NCBI RefSeq assembly: GCF_000764305.2
Contig: NW_025941525.1
Coordinates: 1 to 64,000, forward strand
Direction: 5' to 3'
Origin: Hyalella azteca
Taxonomy: Eukaryota > Arthropoda > Malacostraca > Amphipoda > Hyalellidae
DNA: 64,000 nt
The translations under genes and the position numbers were made by a program. How positions within the stretch are numbered: position 1 is the first letter of the stretch; each line of letters begins with the position of its first letter. Shown piece after piece: positions 1 through 10,900 of the stretch. Under the pieces are notes generated by a model that saw nothing but the letters and a program-made list of their open reading frames with translations, ran no database searches and was not told where the DNA came from.

Positions 1-181
1 ATATTTTCCCGCTAGATGGCCAAGACCTAGTGTTTTGGCAGTAGTTTGACGCGCAAATGTATGACGTCACCATTTCAACCATCAACGAACGCATGGAACT
101 AAAACAAAGCTTAATATAAAGGAAAAACTAGAGAGGTGACAGAATTACCCATGATGTCGGAATATACCGCGTTTACCCTAC
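1..181. repeat. Dispersed repeat, copy A (inverted relative to 36828-37008)
   Basis: The reverse complement of this segment matches 36828-37008 at roughly 90% by eye, including the shared words GACGTCA, CTAGGTCTTGGCCATCTA and GTATATTCCGACAT. Two diverged copies of one family in opposite orientation point to an interspersed element. No coding capacity or terminal repeat was identified, and the copy may continue beyond the window. Confidence 0.75.
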
Positions 182-3021
182 TGCACATTAATTATCATTT
201 ATCAATAGTGATTAGTATAAATAAACTTAGCCTGGGCAAAGAAATTATCTGAATTTTCAAAACCAGTTCATTTCAAAATCCCTGTCCAAGTTCAAAATTT
301 TATTCAATGTTTGATGATAATGAAGAAGTTTTTTTTATTATGCTAGAAAGTTGTGGTTTTATTTTGTTTAAAAAATAGATTGTTTAAAATGGCAGTAAAA
401 TAGTTAAGTGCTGTTGCAATGTGGCATTGACATTGGAGCTGTACAGGCATCATGCCTGGCTTTGGCTAGACTCCTGCATTTGGAACTTTTTTCGATATGA
501 GATGAGACCCGACAAGAAGCCTAATTTTCAGCACTCCATGGGAATTTTGGGACAAGACGACAGATGAGTTGTCATGGTTGAATTAGGTTTAAAATTTCCT
601 GGAATGTAAATCTTTTATAACTGGACATAACAAGACAAACCACTTAGTGATGTGATAGACTTTGTTTTTAGTTTACCCTTTACAACATGTGTAACAATAA
701 CTTGAGACGTATTCATTGACAATTCCAATAGTGGGATGGCAATTAAGATTGTTTTGGCTACATATTGTAATTTAACATGGCACTTACAATTGGCAAGGTA
801 AATAAAAAGCCTAATGAAAATTTGCATATTTTTTAATTATCCATTTGCAATGTTGTACTGTAATGCTCATTAAATATATTTTTTTCACGCTGAAGAATAA
901 AGAAAAATCTTGAATGACAAAGTCTATAATTAAATTAAGTGTCCGCTAGTTAAGGTCCATCAGTTGGAGCACTAGATGGTCCAGCATCAGGGTCTTGAGT
1001 GACAGCCTTTGTTCTGGTTTTACTTCCATTTGGACTCTGGTATCTTGTGATAAGTGGTGTAACACTTGCACCTGCTATATGACATTTTGTAGTGGTAGAG
1101 ATTCTGGAGGATGTGTTCCCATAATTAGCCTTGTAAATATTGCCACATGATTTACATTGGCTGCTGGTCTGGCTTACCCCTCTGTCATCACGAGTCTCCC
1201 CAGCTTTGAGCTCCTTAAAATTTCCAAATATTGCCTATGACTCCTGGCATCTTGTATGGCAGAGAAAAGAGGTCTTTTAACTGTCTGACTAATAGACAAT
1301 GGTTCATTAACTAGCAATGTACGCTTAAACTTGTACAATTCTCGCATAAGGCATGGTAAAAGGTTAGACATTGACATCATTCACTCAATATTCAGTCATA
1401 TAGTGTCAAATCTGCCCAATAATTTAACTGCTAAATTAGTTTGGTGGCCAAATTATGCCACAACTGCTTATGACTGACAACTGCTTATTAACAATCTAGG
1501 GCTAACTTGTTATTCCTTAATCCACTTTGTCTAGAGCATCTCATTTTGTCTTGAAAATTCAAGGTATATCTTGTAATGTTTTATAATTGCTGGGACGCAA
1601 GTCTTGTCCTGGTTCATACAATTATTCCGAGACAAAGTTTACCCGCTGTCCTATTATTTTTGTCCCAGCAATTTCTACTCTCATCCCTTTTGTCCCTGTT
1701 CATTTCAAGAAAATTATTCTAAGACACAGAAGTCTATGCCTGGCATGGGAATATATCCACCTTTTGAGCAAAAACCAGAGCTTCTCTACCATTTTCAGAA
1801 CAATAAGATTCCAGCCAGAGGAATTACCTCTTATCTAATTGTTAACAAAAGTGCACAATGGAGTCCTAACTCACAAGATTCTGAATGAACTGATGCTAAA
1901 ATGTATCACTTTGAAGCCATGAGATTTCATTCTTCAGTAGGAAAACTCCTCTCCCGGAGCTGTAGAGTGTAGAGGAACATTGTAGGTTAGTAGTAATCAT
2001 GAAATTTTCAGAACCAAATTCATTTTCAATTACATAATGTCTAATCTAGTTCAAATTTTTATTTAAATTTTCCAATAATAGTGCTGGTATGCTGATACTA
2101 GTGAGGAAAATATCTACTCTTTGAACCATGACTGAATTTTTTGAGCCATGGTTTTATGGATTTGCAAGCCGTGATTCCATTTCTTTGAGCCATGAATTCC
2201 ATATCTTGGCCATCATTGACCATGAAGAGCCATTTACAAGCCGCAAACTCATTTAGAAAGTCCTGTGCTCACGTTACCCCAAACCTCTAGTTTTACCCTA
2301 CAAACAGCAGCAATAACATTCGTCTTTACTTTAGTTGCAACTGAACACGTGATAATGCAGTCTGACCTCTCTTCCATGACTGCAACTATGCAATCTTAAA
2401 ATAAACATTTTAGCTTGGCTTGTTCTCATGACATTATTTAGGATATATTGGCAGGAGCATTGAAGTACTGCAGAAGTTGAAAATTTTATGAAATGATATG
2501 TTTGCAAAGTGCAAGCCACAATTTTTTCAATCAAACAAAAATATACGATATTAGAGACCTGTGCAAGATTTTGTACCTACTGAAATTATATATTAGAGCC
2601 ACAATATTGCAGAAAAGTAGGTCTTTTCCCAACTAGTGCTGATTGACAAAGCAGAAGCATTTTAAACTCTTATTTTTTGTGTCCCATGACTATGAGCCTA
2701 AGTGGAAAATTGGGCTGAAGCCAGCTGTGAACTGGACAAATATGCCCATGAATCTTAATTTCACTTGTCCCTATGGCAATTTCATGCATTCTTCTGGGGA
2801 AAAAAGAACAAATTGCCTATTTTTGCCCAAATTTTCAAGTCAACCATAAAATGATTGTTTTGCCTGCAATTTTAGGAAACTTCTGCTTGAACCAATAGTC
2901 CAAATTGGACAATGATTAGACCACAACCAGTAAAGTATTAATTCATTAGGCTCCTTCAGGCTGATATTCTAGGATAGTGCGCATGTTTACTTCCAGTTTT
3001 TGGCGGCTACATATCCCTTTC
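182..3021. other. Intergenic, no gene recognised
   Basis: AT-rich sequence. Only short open frames are present. The longest on the minus strand (1174-1380) is not similar to anything I recognise, although the sequence just downstream of it on that strand (about 950-1170) holds a Cys-x-x-Cys-Gly word and could be decayed transposon coding sequence. No promoter, RNA gene or transposon end was identified. Confidence 0.5.
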
Positions 3022-3148
3022 CAGCTGTGATTGGTTGAGATGTCATCCTCTCCAGACTGTGATTGCTTGATAGGATTGTGATTTCATCCTCTTCAGACTG
3101 TGATTGCTTGATAGGATTGTGATTTCATCCTCTTCAGACTGTGATTGT
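3022..3148. repeat. Short tandem repeat, about 42 bp x 3
   Basis: The unit contains CAGACTGTGATTGCTTGATA and recurs at about 3052, 3094 and 3136 (the last partial), with a more diverged copy from 3022. It lies in intergenic DNA with no exon nearby. Confidence 0.8.
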
Positions 3149-4283
3149 TTTTTTTTTTTTCAAGTTACCCCATTTGGGGGCGGTGCCCTTCATTTGCAAA
3201 CTATGACACTTTCCTCAAATTTGTCATTTGCATATGTAACTAGAAGAGTTCTTCTACAATGCACCAAAACCTGGAGTTGCTTCACAAAAAAAAAAATAAA
3301 TAAAAAAATTGGAGGGGGTTCTATGACAGACTTTAAATAATAGCTCTTTTTCATGGGTCACATTTTTCATTTTTTAATCTATTAGATATGCATAATTTTT
3401 TATCTTCTATTGCATTATGCAGCCTCAGTATTAGGCCTTTAATGCCATTGACAAAATTTTTCGATGTCAAATAGTTTTTGAGTTTTGGGGGTTTTTGTTA
3501 AAAAAACTAAAAGTGGTCTAAGTTACCCCAGGAGTCTAATGCCATTTTATGGTATCATTCAACTCTGTATCACTTATAGCATATAAGTACTCATATTATC
3601 AGTCTGCTTATACGTATCACTAGTTCACAAGGAATTTAAAAGCCAAGAAAATGCCAAGCAAATTCACCATATCAATATTGAAAATGTTTCGGAGTCCAGC
3701 TCCATCATCAGTTCGAAAAACTAAAAATGAATAGGCTCGGATGCAATCAAACCTGGTCTATGAGTTCAGTTGTGCACGCTGTGCATCTGCGTACGTTCAA
3801 TGACTTCACGTAACTTCTACATCCGTGTTTCTGAACATCATGGCAGGAGCTATCGTTCCAACTTGCCTCTCGCCAAGCCTCCTCATTCTTCCATGTGCCT
3901 CCATGCTGAACAGTGCGACATGGCTGTAACTGAGAGTGATTTCAGGATACTTGATTCCACTTCTGGCTGCTCGGATTTGAGAATATTGGAGTCTCTACAT
4001 ATCTTCAAACGAAAACCGTGTCTCAATAATGCGTTTAGTATGCGCTAGGCTTTTATGTTCTTTTTGTGTACCCTAGGACCAAGTTGTTCCAATCAAGTCC
4101 TGTTTTTAACACGTTTTTCTTAACTTTGCTTCGCGTTTGTTTGTTGTTAACATCAACTACGAAAATTAGCCCACTTCTGATTGCTCTAGAGATCTGAAAT
4201 TTGGCATGCAGGCTATTTTTGCCTAACAATTTCAGATATAATCATAAAAACTAGCAATTAGAGACCTAAATTAGCTTAATTGG

Positions 4284-4942
4284 CAGGGTTGGCAATGATT
4301 AAATCAAAATGATTAAATCGTGTGATTAAATCACTTGATTTTTTTTATAAAAAAAATCACGATTTTTTTTTATTTTTTTGATTTTTTTGATTTTTTTTAT
4401 TTTCTCATATTTTTAAATATATTAAGTGGCAGTCTTTAATTTATACTGAGGTATTGTTATTCATGGTTTAGTATAAATGTACTATGAATGACAAATTGGT
4501 ATATAAACTTGTTGCCTTTAGTGTGTATTAGGTTCCAATAAATTGAAAGATCTGCATTCCTGAAGTGTTTTTGTATATTGAAGCCAGTTAAATGGTCAAT
4601 ATTTAGCTTCTTACCTTGCTCCATACAAACTTTACAAAGCTAATGAATAGACTTACCAATAATTGTTTACCCAAAAATCCCTAAGTGGTAAACACTACCT
4701 TGGCCTGTTGGCCATTATTGAAGGCAATAAGTGCCCTTTTCAGCCATCCATTATGATCCATATACTGTTATTGTTAGTTAGGCTAATTGCAACATAAAAA
4801 ATACCACTTAAAAAAGACAAAAGAGTTGAAAAAATAAAAAAAAAATCAAATAAATCAAAAAAATCATGAAAAAATAAAAAAAAATCATTGATTTTTGATT
4901 TTTTTGATTTTTTTAAAAAAATTAAAAAAATCACCAACCCTG
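4284..4942. mobile_element. Non-autonomous hAT-like element, 659 bp, with 8-bp target duplication
   Basis: The left end begins CAGGGTTGGCAAT and the right end finishes ATCACCAACCCTG, giving imperfect terminal inverted repeats of the CAGGGTTGG hAT type. Both sides are flanked by the identical octamer TTAATTGG (4276-4283 and 4943-4950), the 8-bp duplication characteristic of hAT transposition. Subterminal DNA is long runs of A/T with ATTTTTTT words, inverted at the two ends. No transposase is encoded. The intact duplication suggests a fairly recent insertion. Confidence 0.88.
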
Positions 4943-5123
4943 TTAATTGGGTAAAGAATATAGGTATATAGTATATATATAGTATGACGTGCGGGCGCTG
5001 ACGTTATAGACGAGCAGGCGCTGACGCTGCTTATCATCGATACGTACCTCAAGTCAAGTAAATTGGCTCGCAACGTTTTTCATGTGTAGCAACGGACTAA
5101 AAAAGAGAAAATAAAATCAAAAA

Positions 5124-6552
5124 AACTTTTTAAAAACCACGTTTTTCTTGTGGACTAAAAAGTAGAAAATAAATTATGGCTCGCCCCAAAAAACGTGGGT
5201 CGGGCTGTACATTCACCACCAAATTTCCAAAATTCGTGTGTTGTGTGCTTTTCGCTTTAACACTTTGACTGCGACTCGCAAAATAGCCTGTATTCCTGTG
5301 GTGCGACTCATTCAAACTTGAATAACTTAAGTTACAGACAAGGCAGCAAGATAAGGGCTAGTGCGCTGCTCTTGTCTGAGCGAGTTCTACAAGCTTCTGA
5401 CATAAAAACCGTGAGCCTCTATTGGTGCATGTCGACTGGGATGGAAACTTTCATCTTTCTAGGCAATGTGCGCCATATGAGGTACAACGGCTTTTATTAT
5501 TCAACTACAATAAAAAATTTGCATCACACGAGTACTAACGCTTGAAAAAAACATTTTCTGTGCAAATGAAATCGGATTGTGACTGCAATAATCAAACTAC
5601 AAATCATTCTGGGGTAAAATGCTGCTAAATGAGAAGTTTATAATTTATTTAGATGATGTCTTACAAAACTGCTCTAAGCAAAGCATGAAATGGTACCAAC
5701 AACTGTTCAAGTTATTGGCAAAAACTGTAGCAAATGCCTGGGTGCTTGGTGATCAGTTCTATAGTCAGTAAAAATCGATGTGAATTGCTGAAGTCGTTGA
5801 AGATTACTGAATGTATTTTCACTAGTAATAGGTCAGACACGTGAAGAAATGTTTCTATAACCAAATCACAATGATTTTAGATGTTGGCATTCCAGCTCTA
5901 AAGTATTTGAAGCTGAGGATCTGAACTTCATGCCAAGACAAGCTTCTGATCTGAGTCTTGCTTTGACATAATTGCAAAAAAAGAAGTTAGTTGGTGCTAA
6001 AGTGAGACGAAAAGCTAGAAAAGTAACTATCAATTGATAGCCCAGTACTCGGAATCTGTGTCACTGTTTATCTTGCTTTTTACAGTGCCATTCTGTTTCT
6101 GTGTGAGCTTATGCAACTTTCGAATGACTAATACTTATTTTTCTACTGCTATAATCCATACCAATACCGAAAAAATGATTTTCAACATATTGGAACAGGA
6201 TAACCCCCTTTATTTAATACTTTTTCTTTTTTGTAACCACTCATTATTTCAGGTTACATTCCAACTACTAAGATTCTTATGATTCGATTGCACGACAATC
6301 ATATAGGTTTTTGAAAACATTACCTACTATTGTCAATTATTTGTCATATTTTTCACAAGTTTATGATCTGGCTGATATTTTTAAGAGCTTTTTTTGAAAA
6401 TTTAAATTTTTTAAGCATGCGCCATATATGGCGCACATCGCAGTCAAAGTGTTAATCATAAATCTGCCCGACACACGTTTTTTTTGGCGAGCCATAATTT
6501 ATTTTCTACTTTTTAGTCCACAAGAAAAACATGGTTTTTAAAAAGTTTTTTT
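5124..6552. repeat. Inverted repeat arms flanking the piggyBac-type element
   Basis: The arm at about 5124-5210 (AGTAGAAAATAAATTATGGC, then CTCGCC and a CGTG..TCGGGC word) is the reverse complement of about 6465-6552. The piggyBac-type element sits in the spacer, so it probably inserted near the centre of an older palindrome. Confidence 0.7.
5261..6451. mobile_element. piggyBac-type non-autonomous element with TTAA target sites
   Basis: The left end is TTAA followed by CACTTTGACTGCGACTCGCA. The right end is TGCGCACATCGCAGTCAAAGTG followed by TTAA, giving a 14-bp terminal inverted repeat (CACTTTGACTGCGA) between TTAA tetranucleotides at 5257-5260 and 6452-6455. TTAA target duplication is diagnostic of piggyBac transposition, and a C-C/A-CTTTG start is usual for the family. 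The 1.19 kb interior has no long open frame, so it would depend on a transposase from elsewhere. Confidence 0.75.
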
Positions 6553-6786
6553 TAAAGTATTTTATTTTATATAAAGTTAGGTCTTGTTTAGGTTTTATGT
6601 CTGTCTTAGAATTTTGATATAATAATATGATTTTATTCATTTTTAGTTTTTTGAACTGATGATGGAGCTGGACCCCAAAACATTTTCAATATCGATATGG
6701 TGAATTTGCTTGGTGTTTTCTTTGCTCTTAAATTACTTGTAACATAATAATCTATAATTATTGCAATGTCTAAATTTTCAAGTTAT

Positions 6787-7223
6787 CTCCTTGGCAGCAA
6801 TGCACTTCCCACATACAGGATGTTTGCATTTGCAGTGTTTGCAGTGTTTGCTTGACTGATTCCTTGTTGTCTTAGCACATTTGATGGCACAGTTATTTTG
6901 TTATACTCTATACTGGAGATTCTAATTCTCCTATTTCTGCAGTACCATTGTTGTCAAATGAATCCTCTGTGGTACTGGTATCTGGCACTGAGATTTTGTG
7001 GTTCTTAAACAAGCATCAACATAAAATTATGCCTGCTCAACTTTGTTCCAAGTACTTCAATATAAATAATAATGGCATTTATTACAGCAAAGTCCAGAAG
7101 ATTATATAACACTTGCAGGAGCCACCATCTTGATGGGATCTTGCATGAATGAAGACATGCCTTCTGGTCTAGGACTCCAACACCAAACATTGTATGAGTG
7201 TATAAATCTGCAGTTTTCATCAA
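6787..7223 (-). pseudogene. Decayed piggyBac transposase C-terminus
   Basis: The minus strand at 7005-7223 encodes a fragment with RWWLLQVLYNLLDFAVINA followed by KLSRHNF. This resembles the late transposase core of piggyBac proteins (RRWP..FYN.LDIAGINA, then a SRR.FL motif). Further downstream on the same strand (about 6787-6895) a Cys/His-rich segment reads C-x3-C ... HCKHCKCKHPVCGKC, as expected for the C-terminal zinc-binding domain. The catalytic Asp region is not found, and the two segments are separated by about 110 bp, so this is a broken relic. It lies just outside the right fold-back arm. Confidence 0.65.
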
Positions 7224-7890
7224 ATTATACCCAATCTCAAGATAATGACTATGATCTCAAGCAGTTACATCAAATGCAAATAATGATATATATATAGACA
7301 GAACTGCAACAAAATCTTGAATTATTTATTTTCCGAGAATTTTTTTTAAGAAATTGGACGTTACAAATTTTACACTACAAATATTGTTGGACTTATTTTA
7401 CTGGATAAATTTATTGTATTATTGGTAGAGCAAACTAATTTATCCTGAAGTATCAGGTGAGCCCAGCATTGGCTGAGCTTGGTTATCCCTGATATGGTAC
7501 TATACAATCCCAATGATGATAATAAAGCTAATGCATGCTAATTTTAAAGACCTGTTCAAACCCACATTTTATATTGAATACCGGTTTTGTACTCCCAATT
7601 GACTCTTGTTTCAAAATCTGAAAATAACAATTTTTCATCTTTTAAAATGAATTCAAATGTATAATTTGCAAAGTAGAACTTCAATTTTTATGATCCTATC
7701 ATCTCCTTTAATTTTTGCAATGCTTAAACTATTCTGCCATTAAAACTGAAATTTCTGGCTTTTGTAATATCCTTACATGATGACCAAGGATATATATATG
7801 CATGCCCAAAAAAGCATGAGCAGTTGTCTTATTTTTTGATGAGATCTCTTCTTTTCTGCTGCTTGTCAATGATGTTACGAAATTTTGCAG
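7224..7890. other. Upstream region of the PPP6R gene
   Basis: AT-rich DNA with no open frame of note. It ends in an acceptor-like AATTTTGCAG at 7881-7890, so the ATG exon probably starts at 7891 and is preceded by an unseen non-coding first exon. No promoter could be identified. Confidence 0.4.
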
Positions 7891-7930
7891 GTTTTTGTGT
7901 CTGCTCAGCTTACATTACAACCTAGCCAAG

Positions 7931-7993
7931 ATGTTCTGGCATTATGTCTTCAGTAACAACTCGGCGCTCATAGAAAAACTACTCGAGAAAGAG
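7931..7993 (+). CDS. PPP6R3: PPP6R coding exon 1 (start codon exon), GC donor
   Basis: Encodes [20 protein letters not shown] plus E, the family's conserved N-terminus (MFWKFD... in vertebrates), which fixes the start. The following intron begins GCAAGT instead of GT. The exonic flank AG and the rest of the site fit the strong consensus AG|GCAAGT seen at rare GC-AG introns, and the acceptor at 8178-8179 is normal. Confidence 0.9.
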
Positions 7994-10900
7994 GCAAGTC
8001 TCATTTCTGCTAATTTTCTGTTTAGTATTTTCTCTTTGTTTTTAATGATAAAACACTTTGTACTGCTAGTTCTTGCTTGTTGATTTTTTGTGTGCATATT
8101 TTAAGTGGAAAGTTGCTTAACATTAATCATTTTTTTAGTTTAAATTGGGGAGTTGCTGATGGGAATTTTTTCTGCGCAGGATGTGACTCTAAGTGAACTT
8201 ATGGAAGAAGAAGAACTTCTTCAGGAATGTCAAGCTCAAAATAAGAAATTAGTTGATTTGTAAGTATATACCAAATATATCATTTATTTTTGAGTTTATT
8301 ATTTTTTGCTATATTTATCATGAGCTGTTGGAATGAATGTTACTCAATTGATAATTTTCAGGGAGCAAATTTGGTTTACCAACATTCAGTATTGAAAGTT
8401 TGATGTAATCCTGTATTGCTCAAGAAGGTGGTTATCATATGACATGGTACTTGTCAATTTATTGAATGAAACAGTATGCCAACTCATTTGTGTATGTTGA
8501 AACCAATAATTTTGAGAAACATTTGAAATCGAATGATTTGTTAAATCGAATGATGAAGAACCCTTCTAATGACCTGATCACTTCAAGAGATGCTGGAAAG
8601 AAAGGAAAAAACTGTAAATTTATAAAAATTGGAGCTTCAGCTGCATCATTAATTTATAAAACTTGATTACATTCTACACACTCAAGCTTAGTAAGTGTTT
8701 GGCATAGTGGCAGCCATGTCTGTTAGTTAAAAGTTAAGCTTTTTGTGCATCCTGTTTTATATGACACAACTGAACACATTTGGCTTTGCAAGTTTTGGAC
8801 ATGTCAATTTGCCAATTTCTCACATGCAATAGTTGATGGTGGTTTTCTCTGCAGTTTATACTTGGTTGCATTTCGGTTTTCAGCTGATCAATTTTTTATT
8901 TATTAATTCCATTCTTGGTTTATTTATTGAAAATTGTTATACTCTATCAATTATTATTCTCTCTTCACATTGTTGTATTGAAGGCACACAAGTGGTGAAA
9001 GTGTCGGCAGTAATTGATATTGTTTTCTCAGTCTCTTCACATTGTTGTATTGAAGGCACACAAGTGGTGAAAGTGTTGGCAGTAATTGATATTGTTTTCT
9101 CAGTCTCTTCACATTGTTGTAAAGAAGGCACACAAGTGGTGAAAGTGTCTGCTGTAATTGATATTGTTTTTTCAGTCTGTTGCAGGATCACATCCTGCAG
9201 GAGCTTGTCTTGCTGGTGGTGACGGAGCCAAGCAGCGACAGACCATATCAGGTTCGCTTCAAGCATGCCAGCATCGCTGCCGAGCTCCTCTCCGCTGAAG
9301 TGCCTGCTATTGTTGATAAGCTTGCTGCTTCTGAGAGCCTATTGGAGACGCTTTGCAAGTAAGTCCACGGAGTTCAGAATGTAATCTAGAGCAGTGGTTC
9401 CAAAACTTTTTCAGGCTGGCGCCCTCCTTGGCTCCCCTGTGAATCTCTAGCTCTCCCGTCGACAGACACGCATAAAAACAAACGCCTCTTTCTTGATATT
9501 TAGTATGCTGCAATTTTGAAAGAGAAAGGTTCAACACAGATCTTTCCACAGGCCCTAACAGATCATTCCATTGCCCACTTTGGGAACCACTGATCTAGAG
9601 GAACTGTTTCATTCATTAGCTTAATATTGCTTTACAATTTTAGTGCTCTTCTCGCCGCAAAAAAAGCCACCACTGTACTCAATACTCAATCCTCTTGTTT
9701 TAACTTCTAAAGATCCACACAAATAAATAATTATTCCAATAGCTCCTGTTTATGAGTCCACATATTTACACCACACCTAGAATGCTATTTTGCAGTGATG
9801 GTTGCTATGAATTTTTAAGAGTAAGTTTGCTGAGTTTTAGGTAGAAGGCTTTCTTTGCAGGGTAATTTATTGCTTCATTGTTTGAATAACTTTTTAAATT
9901 CAGAATTTTCATTGATGTTAAAAAAATCTCTCCTCTATCATCTGGCATGTTTTTATCAGTAGAACATCTTTAAAGCCTAAGTATCCTTTGAAATGACCAC
10001 AGAGATGTGAATTAATAAAAAGTATTAAGTATTCCATTTATTTAAGTCCATGAGATTTGTAAAATAGTTTATGAATTTCTGAAATAACTATGTGATTACT
10101 TATTCCCTGACACATTTGATTCAAGATTATGCTATTGTCGTGTGATTTTTGTGATGATGATCCTCACGTCATTGATATTTTCCTTGCAGTTTTTTGTCCA
10201 ATGAGAAGCCTCTGAACCCTTTGTTAGCCTCCTTCTTCTCCAAAGTTCTGGGGATGCTTTTGCACCGGCGCTCTGAACAGGTCAGATGTTGGGACAGGCT
10301 ATTGTTAATATTCTCAGTACTGATATCCTAAAATTTGTATCAGTGGTGTGCTGTGGATGAAAACTTGCCCACATTGACCACATTAGTAAGTAACAAATAT
10401 GCTGTAGATGTGATCTTCATCATAGTGTCTCCATCCATCACCTTAATTTTATGCATGGAAAACATGTCACTCTTGACTGAGCATATGAATCTTGCTGATA
10501 TTGTATGCTTACATTTCTCAGGCTCTAGTTGCAGTTCAAATTCACTCGTAGCTCTTTAGCGAGGCTGTTCATGGCAGCAGTGAGACCTAAAATGTCTGTA
10601 CCGTTTTCCCTTGGTTAGCTTTTGGTCGGCAATGTGAGTACTCTTAAAAATGTTGCTCAAGGTTTTTTTTAGTTCAATTGCGCAAATGTTATTTATAATT
10701 TCTGCTGCGTTTCATTCATCAAAAAATCGTTACCTATTAAGATTGTAGACAGGTGCTTTTACATCAATGCTGCCAATTTATAGTTTAAACAAGATAAGTT
10801 AAACTCAGTTGTAGTTGTTGTGTAAATCGCCTTTCATAATGTAAGCATAATTTAAGATTTTTTCTAGCCATCTTACATACAAAAAGTTACTCCTAAGAGT

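Larger units (their letters stand above)
3643..6727. mobile_element. Fold-back (long inverted repeat) element, outer arms
   Basis: The left arm (about 3643-3735) and right arm (about 6644-6727) are inverted copies sharing CTCCATCATCAGTTC, TTGAAAATGTTT and AAGCAAATTCACCATATC. The roughly 3 kb between them holds other insertions: the hAT element at 4284-4942 and the piggyBac-type element at 5261-6451. This looks like an old inverted-repeat transposon filled by later ones. The exact ends and target duplication are not resolved. Confidence 0.6.

Noticed and set aside
8833..9266. Open frames of 129 (+) and 109 (-) codons with repeats
   Set aside because: Produced by the 72-bp array; the frame differs from that of exon 3.
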